Origin: CAZVGZ01 sp964627605
GTDB taxonomy: Bacteria; Latescibacterota; MWCZ01; CAZVGZ01
DNA: 64,000 bases
Direction of reading: 5' to 3'
Assembly: GCA_964627605.1 (NCBI GenBank)
Contig: CAZVGZ010000014.1
Coordinates: 23,527 to 87,526, forward strand
Numbering within the stretch: the stretch's first letter is position 1; every line of letters starts with the position of its first letter. A program made the position numbers and the translations under genes. The notes under the pieces are model-generated. The model was given only the letters and a program-made list of their open reading frames with translations, made no database searches and was not told the origin of the DNA. This document shows positions 8,587 to 18,643 of this stretch, piece by piece.

Positions 8587-10463
8587 CTACATCGGTATGA
8601 AATCGAGACTATCACAGACGACCATTCCGTCAACACGAACCAGCGACACCGCGTGAAACCCAAGCTCAAGATCATCGCGCTGATAGTGTATGGATGAGTT
8701 TTCCACTCCCGCAGCGGATTGGTCGATCTTGGTGATCTCCTCGCCATCGACAAACAGCGCAGCGCTTCCATACTGAGCGCCACAGGGCCCCCAAAGCCTG
8801 AAACCGCCTCCCTGGTAGTTCCATTTAGCCGTAGCCAGCGTTTCTGACGAAGATTACCCAAATCCGAACCGCAATTCCTGGCCACTCATCTCTTTCCACA
8901 CATCTGGCGCTGCTCCAGACCCCATTATCGCGTCTGTCGCCAACAGTGAGACCCACCCAACGTCGCCCAAATCAGAGATGGCGAAGCGATCTACATGACA
9001 TACCGATCCGGTGTAACCCAAAACACCAATTCGCCCAGACCTCTTACCGACCGCCTCATCGAACACCCTCAGACCATCAATAGCTACCGCACAACGTCCG
9101 TCCCTCTGCTCTATTACGACACTGCGAGAAGCGCCAGCGCTAGCTCCATCACCAGCTTTGACAGCCCCTGGTCCCAGAGCAGTACTGACCCCGTCCGGTT
9201 CCACACTCTCCACACGCCACTCGTCCAGCGCGATTACCAAACAGGTACAGTTCGACAGAGTAAGCCGGTTGGGACACCCGTCTGCCCCAACCGGCCTGTC
9301 CGCTCCGATGGGGCTGTTGTGGTTCCACACTATTGCGGCTTCACCGTGACAACGCATTTCAGCCTCCAACCGAAAATCCGAAAAACAGCGCTGCACGGTA
9401 GCCAGGTTGGCTGCATTCGGGGCGGACACCACACCGCCATTGATATGAGGCTTCGACCAGTCGCGCGATGCGAGGTTGATGGTGCCGAGATTTTTTTGTT
9501 TTGCATGGAAACAGAACTCTTAAACTACCCGCCCTATCGACCTGCCCAGACCATGTCTGCCCCCATATACCTTGGGCTTCACGTGCCGCAGCCTCGGCAT
9601 GCCACATTGAGCCGAATAGGTGGATACTCCACTCAGTGTCAAAATGAGCACTCTCTAGCGGAGCGCGAAACAAAATCTAAAACCCTCGATTTCAAGCTGT
9701 GGTCGTCGTCGGTGCATACAGATAGCCATCATGGACGAACGCTGGAAAACCTTCGATAGGAACAGGCAGAAATCGCCGGTTTTGAAGTAGATGAATCATA
9801 ATGGGGCCGTGGTAGGGTCCGCCTGGATTGGGCGATGTAAACACCACCAACACCCTGGTACCTCCCCTATTGCCAGGCGTGGACATATCAGCTACGATGA
9901 ACCAATCGTTTTGGCGTTTGACATACAGTACCAGCATAGACCCGTTTGTAGCGACCAAGCAGCAACGGCTGTTGCGATTGAGAATGAATAGGCTCTGGTG
10001 CCTGAACGAAAGGTCCTTCTGGCGATGGTGCGCTTGCGTACGCGAGCCCACCGTCACAGTTGTCAGGCGTCGCCCAATCGTACACCATGTGATAGACGTC
10101 GTCATCATACCAGACACTCACGTCAGGCGTACCGCCAGATATCTCGCCATCGCCATTGGAAGCATCGACGCCACCACTAAGAACGATCCCACGATCATCC
10201 CAGGTGTCACCACCGTCTTTGGAATGAAGTAGTTGACACCCCCCAGAGGGCCAATACCCCTTGGGTTAAACCCTGACGTAGAGACACAGACCGCCTGTGG
10301 GAGGATCGGTAAACGAAAAACCGTTGACGGGCCACTCGTAAGGTTTGGAGCCTATGAGGATCGGGTTCGCCGGGCTGCGAACAAAACTGTCGAACGACAA
10401 TTCGCCGACGACAGGATGACTCAACCACAACTCTCTATGCTGGAGGCTGGAAAGATCAAACAT
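8587..10463 (-). pseudogene. Decayed GH43/GH32-like beta-propeller glycosidase
   Basis: A single ancestral gene can be followed on the minus strand in pieces. It starts at ATG 10463, overlapping the mpl stop, and continues past an in-frame TAA (10266-10268). It shifts frame near 9940, crosses TGA (9692-9694) and TAG (9677-9679), shifts again near 9500 at an A7 run, crosses TAA (8854-8856), and ends at TAG 8587. The joined protein includes RSPANPILIG, EWPVNGFSF, HSKDGGDTWDDRG, a GTPDVSVWYDDDVYHMVYD propeller segment and a C-terminal FVDGEE carbohydrate-binding-like module. Neighbours over 60 kb are mostly intact, so this looks like true decay. Clustered assembly error is the alternative. Confidence 0.75.
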
Positions 10464-11886
10464 TCCTGTCTTGGTAATCAGACTCCCACAGATCTGCGGT
10501 CTTTTTAACCAGTCCGCCGAAGCCGCCGTTACTCATAATCACCACGACGTCACCAGTTCTGGTCTCGCAATCCAGCAACTGTGTGATCTTGTCTGGATCG
10601 GTGATATGGATGCCATCGCAACCTAGAGCCGCCAGATCTCCGATAACCGCATCGACATCAAGTCTTTCGTCTTTGGGGACTTTGTCGAGACGGTGTATAG
10701 GACCGATGACAGCTCTGTCAGCAAGACCTAGAGCCTGCGTCAGCTCTTGTTGGAGGATCGACCGAACCGCGGTATTAGACCTTGGTTCAATCACCGCCCA
10801 TAGCCGGCAATCGGGAAAACTGTCTCTGACGGTCTTAAGCGTGGCGGCGATGGCGGTCGGGTGGTGGGCGAAGTCGTCGAACAGTGTTCGACCACCAACG
10901 TTGGAAGCTATCTGAAGACGGCGGCGGACACCTTTGAAATCCGCCATATACCGACACGAATCTTCGACCGCCACCCCATAGTGGCTCGCAAGAGCGATCA
11001 CACCCAACGCGTTCTTGACGTTGTGCTCGCCCAACATCGGCAGATCGCAGCGACCCATGGTCTGGTTGTTGCGGACGACGTCAAAACTCGTGCGGTTCTG
11101 GTTAAGTCTGACATTGGCCCCAATCCAGTCCGATCCTTCATCAAGCCCAAAACTCTCTACAGGACAGTGGGTAGTATCCAACACCGCCGCTACGTTGGGA
11201 TCGCCACCAGCGGCGAGAACCACTCCGTTTCTCGGTATTAACACCACAAGCCGCCTAAACGAAAGCAGTATGTCGTCGATGTCATCGAAGATGTCACCAT
11301 GGTCGAACTCTATGTTGTTGATAATTAGGCCGTCAGGCAGATAGTGGACAAACTTGCTTCGTTTGTCAAAGAAGGCGGTATCGTACTCATCGCCCTCACA
11401 GACAAAAAACTCCCCGCCACCATTTCGCGCACCACCGCCAAAATTCTCGGGGATACCCCCGATCATAAAACCAGGATCAAGCCCGGCTTGATCAAGCATC
11501 CACGCCAACATCGACGATGTAGTAGTCTTTCCGTGGGTTCCTGACGCCACTAGCGACGTTCGCCCCCGTATGAAAGACTCTTTAAGTATTTCAGGGAGCG
11601 AGACATACCGCAGCTTGCGCTCAAGAATCGCCTCCACCTCTGGGTTGCCCCTGGACATCGCATTGCCAATGACCACTAAGTCCGGTGCAGGAACAAGATG
11701 ATCGGCATCAAAACCCTCAAGCACTCTCACTCCGCTCTCAGCCAGAAAACTGCTCATCGGCGGGTACACGTTTTCATCAGAGCCGGTCACTGTGTGCCCT
11801 TGCTCCTTCAGCATCGCTGCGACTGAGCCCATGGCGGTTCCGCAGATGGCAATGAAATACACATGAGAGCTAGCGCTTAGATTCAT
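10456..11886 (-). CDS. mpl: UDP-MurNAc:L-Ala-gamma-D-Glu-meso-Dap ligase (murein recycling)
   Basis: The enzyme joins recycled murein tripeptide to UDP-MurNAc, bypassing MurC-MurD-MurE, in the cytoplasm. The product is 476 residues. It has the Mpl-type N-terminus (HVYFIAICGTAMG, TGSDENVYPPMS) rather than that of MurC, the Mur ligase P-loop GTHGKTTTS at 116-124, GGIPENFG, and the CEGDEYDTAFFDKRSKF segment typical of Mpl. FDDFAHHPTAI and the C-terminal SNGGFGGL follow. It stands 57 bases after the TetR gene. Its TGA overlaps the ATG of the decayed glycosidase, so that gene was once translationally coupled to it. It implies meso-diaminopimelate murein and peptide recycling. Confidence 0.9.
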   Translation of the reverse strand: MNLSASSHVYFIAICGTAMGSVAAMLKEQGHTVTGSDENVYPPMSSFLAESGVRVLEGFDADHLVPAPDLVVIGNAMSRGNPEVEAILERKLRYVSLPEILKESFIRGRTSLVASGTHGKTTTSSMLAWMLDQAGLDPGFMIGGIPENFGGGARNGGGEFFVCEGDEYDTAFFDKRSKFVHYLPDGLIINNIEFDHGDIFDDIDDILLSFRRLVVLIPRNGVVLAAGGDPNVAAVLDTTHCPVESFGLDEGSDWIGANVRLNQNRTSFDVVRNNQTMGRCDLPMLGEHNVKNALGVIALASHYGVAVEDSCRYMADFKGVRRRLQIASNVGGRTLFDDFAHHPTAIAATLKTVRDSFPDCRLWAVIEPRSNTAVRSILQQELTQALGLADRAVIGPIHRLDKVPKDERLDVDAVIGDLAALGCDGIHITDPDKITQLLDCETRTGDVVVIMSNGGFGGLVKKTADLWESDYQDRNV

Positions 11887-11943
11887 TTAACCCCTTGTGT
11901 TCGTGGGTGCTAACCCATCGCATCGAGAACGTCTTACTCAGAT

Positions 11944-12567
11944 TTAGGGTTTGCCCACCAGACCATACAGAAGCAGATCAGAGATATGGTCGGCGTAGCT
12001 CTCGTAGAACGACTCACCGAATTTGGTACCACTGATCCGTTCAATGGTCGGCTTATGTATAAAATGAGCCATTACCATCATATGGATAAGCGGTACGACT
12101 ATCTCGAACGGTGTCGATCTTCCTGATCTGACAGCAGCTTCGGGAAGCAGTCGATCTCTTACTGTATCAATCCCCTCACGGATGGAGTCGGCCTTATGCT
12201 CTTCCATCTCAGGCGTTGTGCGCGGCACCTCTGAAACCATCACGTGCATCCGATCGGGGTTTTCGAGTATGAGCTCGGTCATCGCATCGACATAGGCCCT
12301 CACCCGCTCCTCCAACGATCCTTCGCCACCCAAAGTGCTCTCATGTACTGTTTTGACAGACAGACCACACTCTGCTATGATCTCCTCCAACATCTTCTGC
12401 TTGCTGCCGAAGTGGTAGTTCACCATTGAGAGGCTGATCTGCGCTTCCTGAGCAACTTTGCGAACCCCTGTGGACGCAAACCCATTTATGGCGAACAGGT
12501 GGGTGGCCGCCGCCAAAATCTGTTTCCGGGTATCTTGGCTATCGCTAGGAGGTTTGTTCTCACCCAT
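11944..12567 (-). CDS. TetR/AcrR-family repressor, last gene of the efflux operon
   Basis: The 207-residue protein has an N-terminal TetR helix-turn-helix (residues ~12-60), with ILAAATHLFAINGFASTGVR, QISLSMVNYHFGSKQKML as the recognition region, and a variable ligand-binding C-terminal part. Its ATG shares one base with the RND gene's TGA (TGATG), so translation is coupled. As the fourth gene of an OMF-MFP-RND set it most likely represses that operon and itself, and is released when a pump substrate binds. The palindromic sites in the operon promoter near 18.4 kb are the obvious targets. The inducer is unknown. Confidence 0.85.
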   Translation of the reverse strand: MGENKPPSDSQDTRKQILAAATHLFAINGFASTGVRKVAQEAQISLSMVNYHFGSKQKMLEEIIAECGLSVKTVHESTLGGEGSLEERVRAYVDAMTELILENPDRMHVMVSEVPRTTPEMEEHKADSIREGIDTVRDRLLPEAAVRSGRSTPFEIVVPLIHMMVMAHFIHKPTIERISGTKFGESFYESYADHISDLLLYGLVGKP

Positions 12568-15500
12568 CAGACCACCTCCGCCGCCGCTGGCGACTCAACT
12601 AAAGCCGGTTCGGCTAGGTCCATACCCAACGCCCTGGCGAAAAGCCGTTTGACGTCCTCACTAATCATATACAGCGCAGGCACCAACAGCAGTATTATCC
12701 CTGTGGCAAACAGGATCCCAAACGCTAGACTTATAGCCATGGGAATCATGAACCGCGCCTGAACCGAAGTCTCTAAAATTATGGGCGCGAGCCCGAAAAA
12801 TGTCGTAAGCGATGTTAGCAAGATCGGTCTTAGTCGCCTTATACCCCCCTCCACCACCGCTTCAGTGGTTGCCACCCCCTGTGCCCTTAACTCGTTTATA
12901 GCAACGATGAGCACTAGCGAGTCGTTCACCACCACACCGGTGAGCGCCACAAAACCCATAACGCTCACGATGCTAAGCTCATACCCCAAGACCATATGCC
13001 CCAAAATCGCGCCTATCAGCCCGAACGGAATGGCCGACATAACTACCAGCGGCTGTATGTAGCTCCTGAACGGCACCGCAAGCAGACAGTAGATCGCAAG
13101 CTGCGCCATCACAAATCCCAACAGGAGGCTCTGCATAGACTCCTGCTGCTCGCGTTGCACCCCCTCAAGGCTGTATCGAACGCCAGGATAATCCCTCAAA
13201 AGCTCCGGTAGTAGCTCGGCGCGGACACGAGCAATTATCTGATTTGCATTGGCAATGGTCTGGTCGACGTCGCCTGTGACGTTGAGCACGCGCTGCCCAT
13301 CGACGCGCCTGACGGATGTGTACGCCTTTCCACCGGTGATGGTAGCAGCCTGCGCTAGTGGAAGCTCAGAACCGGATGGAGTTCTGAGGCGCAACTGCTC
13401 CAAGCCGTATTGACTATACCTGTCAGACTTTGGCAAGCGAACCATCACCCTCACCTCGTCCCTGCCCCTCTGCTGACGAAGCGCCTCGGTACCGAAAAAC
13501 CCGCTGCGCAACTGTCTTGCAAGGCTTTTTTCCGTGAGTCCCAGGTTACGCGCTGCTGGTTTCAGCTTGAAGTCAAACTGTGTCTTCCCGCTCCCAAAGC
13601 CAGGGTCTACAGATGTCACGCCAGCATAGAACTGAATCTCGTCCGCTAGTCTTCCCGCCGCCGCTTCAAGCAGTTTTGGATCGGTATGGGCCAGCTGTAT
13701 ATCGATCGGCCATCCGACACTCGGCCCGATATTGAACGCAAAATTTATCGATTTGACCCCAGGAGGATGTCCCACCTCCTCCCTCCAAGCCGTTGACAGC
13801 TCCGAGGCGGTGACGGTGCGCTTTTTGAGTGGCACCAAAAACAGCGCCACCTCCACTACATGCGCTCCGCTGGCATCAACCGCGTTTGGCCTATGCGGTC
13901 CAAACCCTCCCATCTCCTCGCCAATCTGGGTGTACAAACCTCTTACGAGAGTATCGTTTTGCGCGGAGTAACGTGCCACCACCCGTCTCACTCCGTTTTC
14001 GACTTGTTTGGTGATTCTAAGTGCGTCGTCGAGTGAAGCCCCGACAGGCAATCTGACAGAGACTTTGACTAGGTCACCCTCGATTTTCGGGAAGAAAACA
14101 AAGTCAATCCTTCCACCTGCAACCAGACCCACTACGATCAATTGGAGCGCCACCCCTATCGCCACAGTCAGATACCGGTTGGTGACCACCCACTTAGCGA
14201 ACGGTGGGTAGGTGTTATGGTTGTGAAATTTCAGCGCATCTCTGACCCGCTTCTGCAATCTGGCAAGCGTTCCTAATACGCCCGTGGGGCTTGAAGGCGC
14301 ACTGTGACCTAAGTGCGACGGGAGGATGAGCAACGACTCCACCACCGAAAGTACTAGCACCGAGATGACGATGAGAGGGATCACTTTGAAAATCTTACCC
14401 ATGGGACCAGGGACAGCCAGTAGCGGGCTGAACGCCGCGACTGTGGTGAGTACAGCAAAAATGACAGGCATCGCCATCTGCTTAGCGCCCAACACCGCAG
14501 CCTCGATCCGGTCCATCCCCTCCTGCCTGTGGTGATAGACGTTCTCACCGATCACAATGGCGTCATCAACTACGATTCCCAAACCAACGATGAACGCAAA
14601 GAGCGAAATCATATTCACCGACACGCCCAGCGCAGGCATAAATAGAAATGCGCCCAAGAAACTGATGGGGATCCCCATCAAAACCCAGAACGCCAGTTTG
14701 GTCTCCAGAAATATCCCCAGGACCAACTGTATCAGTATCAACCCCATCACCGCATTGCGCAGCAGCAGGTTGATCCTGTCTTCGAGTACTTCAGCATAAT
14801 CGTTCCACACAGCGACTTTGATCCCTGGAGGCAGTACCTCCCCAGCGTGATCGACGTAGCCGTGGGCAGCCTTGGAGACCTCCACAGGCGTCTGGTTACC
14901 AACGCGGTAGATGTCTATTTTGACCGCCGGTTGCCCATCGAAAAACGTCTGCTGGTCGGTCTCGCGAAACCCATCACGGATAACAGCTATGTCTCCTAAC
15001 CGCACACGAGAGCCTCCAGGGGTAGCCAGAAGCGCAATATCCTCGAACTCACCGCCAAAATCCCTTCTCTCATTCGTTCGAATCAACACCTCACCGCCGC
15101 TGGTCTTGACCGAGCCACCGGACAGTTCCAGCGAGGCGGCTCGCACCGCACCGGCGATCTGGTCCAGAGTGAGTCCGTACCCGCTCAAAACATGTCTGGG
15201 CACCTCAATCGAAATCTCGCGAGGGCGCACCCCCGTTAGCTCCACCAGCACAATGTCGTCCAGCGCCAATAGATCGCGCCGGACAGTTTCTGCATAGCGG
15301 CGAAGCGTCTCTTCGGTCTGATCGCCATGAATTATCACCGACACAACCTGCTGGCGGTTTGTCACCTGGGCCACCACCGGCTCCTCGGCGTCGATGGGGA
15401 ACGATGTGATCCGGTCAACAGCGTTCTTCACATCCGAAGTAACCCGATCACCGTCAGCGCCTACCAGCATCGTGACCATTACCGCTCCAAGCCCCTCAAC

Positions 15501-15779
15501 CGCCTGGCCTTCGACCTTTTTAACACCATCTAACCCCTGAACCGCCTCTTCCACCGCAAGAACGATCCCCTGCTCCACCTCAGAAGGGTTTGCTCCTGGA
15601 TAGGGCACCGTGATCCGCACCATCCCCTGATCGAACTCAGGAAACACCTCCATTTTGGCGCGCCCGGCCAACAAAAGCCCACCACCGATGAACACCAGCA
15701 TCAGAAGGTTAGACGCCACAGAGTTGCGCGCCATCCACGCTATTGGCCCTGCTTTCTCTCTGTTTATCTCGGAGTTCAT
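12567..15779 (-). CDS. RND-family inner-membrane efflux transporter (AcrB-like)
   Basis: At 1,070 residues it matches the RND length, with twelve transmembrane segments and two large periplasmic loops. Visible landmarks are the N-terminal membrane helix and FPEFDQGMVRITVPYPGA, the TM4 proton-relay motif GIVVDDAIVIGEN with paired aspartates, and the TM10-side GVVVNDSLVLIV. It exports a hydrophobic or toxic compound in exchange for protons, working with the adaptor and outer-membrane factor encoded upstream. Its ATG overlaps the adaptor stop by 4 bases. The sequence suits a general efflux RND better than a heavy-metal CusA, because no Met-rich metal path is obvious. Substrate unknown. Confidence 0.92.
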   Translation of the reverse strand: MNSEINREKAGPIAWMARNSVASNLLMLVFIGGGLLLAGRAKMEVFPEFDQGMVRITVPYPGANPSEVEQGIVLAVEEAVQGLDGVKKVEGQAVEGLGAVMVTMLVGADGDRVTSDVKNAVDRITSFPIDAEEPVVAQVTNRQQVVSVIIHGDQTEETLRRYAETVRRDLLALDDIVLVELTGVRPREISIEVPRHVLSGYGLTLDQIAGAVRAASLELSGGSVKTSGGEVLIRTNERRDFGGEFEDIALLATPGGSRVRLGDIAVIRDGFRETDQQTFFDGQPAVKIDIYRVGNQTPVEVSKAAHGYVDHAGEVLPPGIKVAVWNDYAEVLEDRINLLLRNAVMGLILIQLVLGIFLETKLAFWVLMGIPISFLGAFLFMPALGVSVNMISLFAFIVGLGIVVDDAIVIGENVYHHRQEGMDRIEAAVLGAKQMAMPVIFAVLTTVAAFSPLLAVPGPMGKIFKVIPLIVISVLVLSVVESLLILPSHLGHSAPSSPTGVLGTLARLQKRVRDALKFHNHNTYPPFAKWVVTNRYLTVAIGVALQLIVVGLVAGGRIDFVFFPKIEGDLVKVSVRLPVGASLDDALRITKQVENGVRRVVARYSAQNDTLVRGLYTQIGEEMGGFGPHRPNAVDASGAHVVEVALFLVPLKKRTVTASELSTAWREEVGHPPGVKSINFAFNIGPSVGWPIDIQLAHTDPKLLEAAAGRLADEIQFYAGVTSVDPGFGSGKTQFDFKLKPAARNLGLTEKSLARQLRSGFFGTEALRQQRGRDEVRVMVRLPKSDRYSQYGLEQLRLRTPSGSELPLAQAATITGGKAYTSVRRVDGQRVLNVTGDVDQTIANANQIIARVRAELLPELLRDYPGVRYSLEGVQREQQESMQSLLLGFVMAQLAIYCLLAVPFRSYIQPLVVMSAIPFGLIGAILGHMVLGYELSIVSVMGFVALTGVVVNDSLVLIVAINELRAQGVATTEAVVEGGIRRLRPILLTSLTTFFGLAPIILETSVQARFMIPMAISLAFGILFATGIILLLVPALYMISEDVKRLFARALGMDLAEPALVESPAAAEVV

Positions 15780-16948
15780 CGCACGGTCCTCATGGTGTCG
15801 GCAGTGGTGTCGCTATACCTTGGTTCCACCGCCATACCCACAACTGGTGCCGCCAGCGCGCTGGTGATTACCGCTTCACCATCTCCCAGATCAACCCGCA
15901 CCAACACCCGGTCAGCCATCTTTCTGACGACGTCAACTTGCGTAATCGACAGTCTCCCCAACCTAACGGTCCACAGCATATCATCTATCCTGAGCGCCTC
16001 CCTGGGCAGCTCATAGACGTTCTTGACCTCATGACCATCAATCGTAACGTCAACGCTGGCACCAAGAAGAAGGCGCGTCGGGGAGTTGTCATCCACACCA
16101 AGCGGGTCCGCCACCTCAATAAGCAGTCTGGCCATCAAGCCTACTTTTTCAACATCGCTCATAGCCTCAATAACGCGACCCTGACGAACCTCACTTAACC
16201 CACCCATATCCAGCATCACATGAGCTGCTGCACCAGGGACATCAATCCACGAGAGTTCGGACTGAGGTACAGCAGCCTCAATCCAAAAAGTATCCGTGCC
16301 GACTAGAGTCGCCAGCGGTGCACCTGGCCTTACTATCTGTCCCACATCGACCCGTCGCTCGGTGACAACGGCGTTAAACGGTGCCCGTAAAGTCGTGCGC
16401 TCAACGCTGAGCCGCGCGCTCTCAAGACTGCTCTCTGCCGCTTCTAGAGCCGCTTGAGCCTGTCTTAACTGAGGCTCCCGCAGCGCCAAAGATCGTCCTC
16501 GATTATCTCCAACCTCCCCAGAGCGCAACAGCCGCCACTCTCTTTCTGCAACCGCCTTTCGACCCTTCTCAATCTCCAACCCGACCCGCGCCTGCTCCAC
16601 CCGAGCCAAAGCCTGTTGCACGGCAAACCAATAATCCCGGTCGTCGATCTTTACAACCCAGTCATTTCGATAAAAACGACCTCCAGGACGCAGTTTGGGG
16701 CTGATCTTCACCGCTCTGCCAGCTATTTCTGCCTCCAGAGTGATCAATCTGGCGGGCACCACGCGTCCTTGGGCAACGATCGCGGCTCGCCGTTCAACCA
16801 ACTGTGGCGACATCATCTCGACAGGCATCGCCGGGGTGGTTGATTTGACTCTCTCTGCATCAGCGCGAGTCGCAATCAGCGCGAACATTATCACCGCACC
16901 GACACCTATGGCAGCCACTGGAAGAAGTATTTTTTTTGTTTTCGTCAT
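15776..16948 (-). CDS. RND efflux periplasmic adaptor (HlyD/MFP family)
   Basis: This 390-residue membrane-fusion protein has an N-terminal membrane anchor or uncleaved signal (ILLPVAAIGVGAVIMFALIA). A split lipoyl-like domain starts near VVPARLITLEAEIAGR, followed by a coiled-coil hairpin rich in Ala, Arg and Glu (roughly residues 100-190), then the returning lipoyl half LRAPFNAVVTERRVDVGQ, and beta-barrel plus membrane-proximal domains. It links the RND pump to the outer-membrane factor across the periplasm. It overlaps both neighbours by 4 bases (ATGA), which indicates one transcript and coupled translation. There is no lipobox, so anchoring would be by the N-terminal helix. Confidence 0.88.
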   Translation of the reverse strand: MTKTKKILLPVAAIGVGAVIMFALIATRADAERVKSTTPAMPVEMMSPQLVERRAAIVAQGRVVPARLITLEAEIAGRAVKISPKLRPGGRFYRNDWVVKIDDRDYWFAVQQALARVEQARVGLEIEKGRKAVAEREWRLLRSGEVGDNRGRSLALREPQLRQAQAALEAAESSLESARLSVERTTLRAPFNAVVTERRVDVGQIVRPGAPLATLVGTDTFWIEAAVPQSELSWIDVPGAAAHVMLDMGGLSEVRQGRVIEAMSDVEKVGLMARLLIEVADPLGVDDNSPTRLLLGASVDVTIDGHEVKNVYELPREALRIDDMLWTVRLGRLSITQVDVVRKMADRVLVRVDLGDGEAVITSALAAPVVGMAVEPRYSDTTADTMRTVR

Positions 16949-18363
16949 TGCACTAACCCCTCAATCTGCGACGTCTGAGCGTCAGGTTCGGCGATCTCGT
17001 CAGTCCACGAACCACCGATGGCTCTGTAGAGCTGTATCCTGTAGGACAGCAGAACTCTCTCTGCGCTGATCTGCTCACGCTGTGCACGATGGAGCGTCTG
17101 AATCGAATTCAGCACCGGCAGGAAATCGCTAAGACCCTCCAGATAGCGCGCCTGTGCCTGATCCACCAGCGATTGCGACACCGCTACCTGTTCTCTAAGG
17201 CGGGACAGGTATTCACGCTGCCTCGCCTCCAGCACCAACGCATCCTGCACTTCAGTTATCGCCTCCAACATCACTTGTCCCAAGTGAGCCACTCTCTCAT
17301 CGACCTCCGCCTGTCGTTGTTGAACAACAGCTTTTCGCCGCCCACCATCCACCACAGGCAGCGCCACTGAGCCGACGAGAGACCACACCCACTTGTCAAT
17401 CAGCGACGAGAGGCTGGACGACGTAAATCCAGTGGACCCGCTTATTCGAAGAGATGGGTACCGATCCGCAGCCGCCGCCGCGACCAAGTGATCTCCCGCC
17501 GCCAGCGACATCCAAGCCGCCTCCACATCTGGTCTCCGTTTAAGCACCTTAGCAGGCAACCCGATCTTAGGAGTCGCTGGGAGTTGTGGCAACTCACTTT
17601 CGATAGCCAGTATAAAATCTGTTGGCGGACAGCCAGCTACGAGAGCCAACCTGTTTTTCAGCACCTCCTCACTGGCCTCAAATCTTGGCAACTCAGCCTG
17701 GGACGAAAGAAGCTGCTGACGCTGCTGATAGACTTCAACCGCCGAAGCCAAACCGAGATCAAACCGCGCTTCGACGAGTTGCAGCAGTGTAGAGTTCGCG
17801 TCTATTTGAGCTGCGAGTTGAGCCTGCTGCGCTCTCCGCTCGATCAGCCCAAACCAGGTCTCAGCGGTCTGGGCAACGAGCGTCATCGCCATCGCGTGAG
17901 TTTGAAGACGAGCGGCTTCAGCGCCAAAAAACGCCGCTTTTGCGTTGTTGCGCGATCTGCCCCAGATGTCTAGCTCATAGGACGCCGCTGCTGAGAGTGA
18001 GTGCTGATTTGCCTCCTGAGCAGCACCAGTAAAACCGATGGCCCTCGCCCTACCAGACGATGCCGAGACACCTATCTGTGGCCACCGAGCCGCATCCGCC
18101 TGCTGTGCTATTGCGTCTGCCTCTCGCATCCTGGCCCAACTCTGACGCAGGTTCAGGTTGTCAGACAGAACGCGATCTATCACTCCTGAAAGTGTTGTGT
18201 CGCCAAACTCGATCCACCAGCGACCCGCCGGACGATAGTCCGTGCTGGCGCTCTTAGAAAAACTATCTGGAATGTCGATTGGCGGAGCATGGCTCGACGC
18301 AGTAGCCCCGCACCCTGCAACCGCCGCCGCCACGAGCCCTGCGGCGATAAATATAAGTCTCAT
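16945..18363 (-). CDS. Outer-membrane efflux factor (TolC/NodT family lipoprotein)
   Basis: This 472-residue protein is the first gene of the operon. Its signal peptide ends in the lipobox AVAGC, so the mature N-terminus is probably lipidated. Two outer-membrane-efflux repeats follow, each with long alpha-helices rich in Gln, Ala and Arg (for example LNLRQSWARMREADAIAQ and LVDQAQARYLEGLSDFLPVL). The GRWWIEFGDTTLSGVI start and the final LYRAIGGSW are typical of NodT-type factors. Three copies would form the channel through the outer membrane. AGGAG precedes the ATG by 11 bases. The promoter with two operators lies just upstream. Confidence 0.9.
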   Translation of the reverse strand: MRLIFIAAGLVAAAVAGCGATASSHAPPIDIPDSFSKSASTDYRPAGRWWIEFGDTTLSGVIDRVLSDNLNLRQSWARMREADAIAQQADAARWPQIGVSASSGRARAIGFTGAAQEANQHSLSAAASYELDIWGRSRNNAKAAFFGAEAARLQTHAMAMTLVAQTAETWFGLIERRAQQAQLAAQIDANSTLLQLVEARFDLGLASAVEVYQQRQQLLSSQAELPRFEASEEVLKNRLALVAGCPPTDFILAIESELPQLPATPKIGLPAKVLKRRPDVEAAWMSLAAGDHLVAAAAADRYPSLRISGSTGFTSSSLSSLIDKWVWSLVGSVALPVVDGGRRKAVVQQRQAEVDERVAHLGQVMLEAITEVQDALVLEARQREYLSRLREQVAVSQSLVDQAQARYLEGLSDFLPVLNSIQTLHRAQREQISAERVLLSYRIQLYRAIGGSWTDEIAEPDAQTSQIEGLVQ

Positions 18364-18395
18364 AGTATCCCGTGCTCCTGCTTCGGTAAGGGATA

Positions 18396-18408
18396 GAACG
18401 AACGTTCG
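18396..18408 (-). promoter_or_regulatory. Operator 2 of the efflux operon (palindrome-centred repeat)
   Basis: GAACGAACGTTCG, containing the perfect 10-bp palindrome CGAACGTTCG (18399-18408), lies between the proposed -10 box and the start codon of the outer-membrane factor. The same 13 bases recur at 18430-18442. Centre-to-centre spacing is 34 bp, about three helical turns. The likely ligand is the TetR protein encoded at the end of this operon. Confidence 0.65.
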
Positions 18409-18417
18409 ATTCGCAGC

Positions 18418-18446
18418 AACTTACAGACCGAACGAACGTTCGTCAA
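18418..18446 (-). promoter_or_regulatory. Predicted sigma70 promoter of the efflux operon
   Basis: Read on the minus strand, TTGACG (18446-18441) serves as -35 and TAAGTT (18423-18418) as a weak -10, with a 17-base spacer. Operator 1 overlaps the -35 and spacer, and operator 2 lies just downstream of the -10. That arrangement would let a bound repressor block RNA polymerase. A second TTGACG occurs 11 bases further upstream, so the exact -35 is not certain. Confidence 0.5.
18430..18443 (-). promoter_or_regulatory. Operator 1 of the efflux operon (12-bp palindrome)
   Basis: ACGAACGTTCGT at 18432-18443 is a perfect 12-bp palindrome inside a second copy of GAACGAACGTTCG. It occupies the -35/-10 spacer. 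Two near-identical sites in one short promoter, with a TetR gene in the same operon, are strong circumstantial support for autoregulation. Confidence 0.68.
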
Positions 18447-18643
18447 GGGCGTCAAGAACAGTTGTCGAAGAAGTTAGGGTGGGTCGTCTTGTTGCAGCCC
18501 TACAGTTGTCAAAAGGCAGGCGATAGAACAGCAGAGCGTTTGGTAACCACGGGCCATGATGCCCGACCAGCGCAACCCCAAAACCCCCTTCTGCGGCGTT
18601 GGAAGCGATCCAGAAACTTCGCTTCATTCCCGACGGGTGTGGT

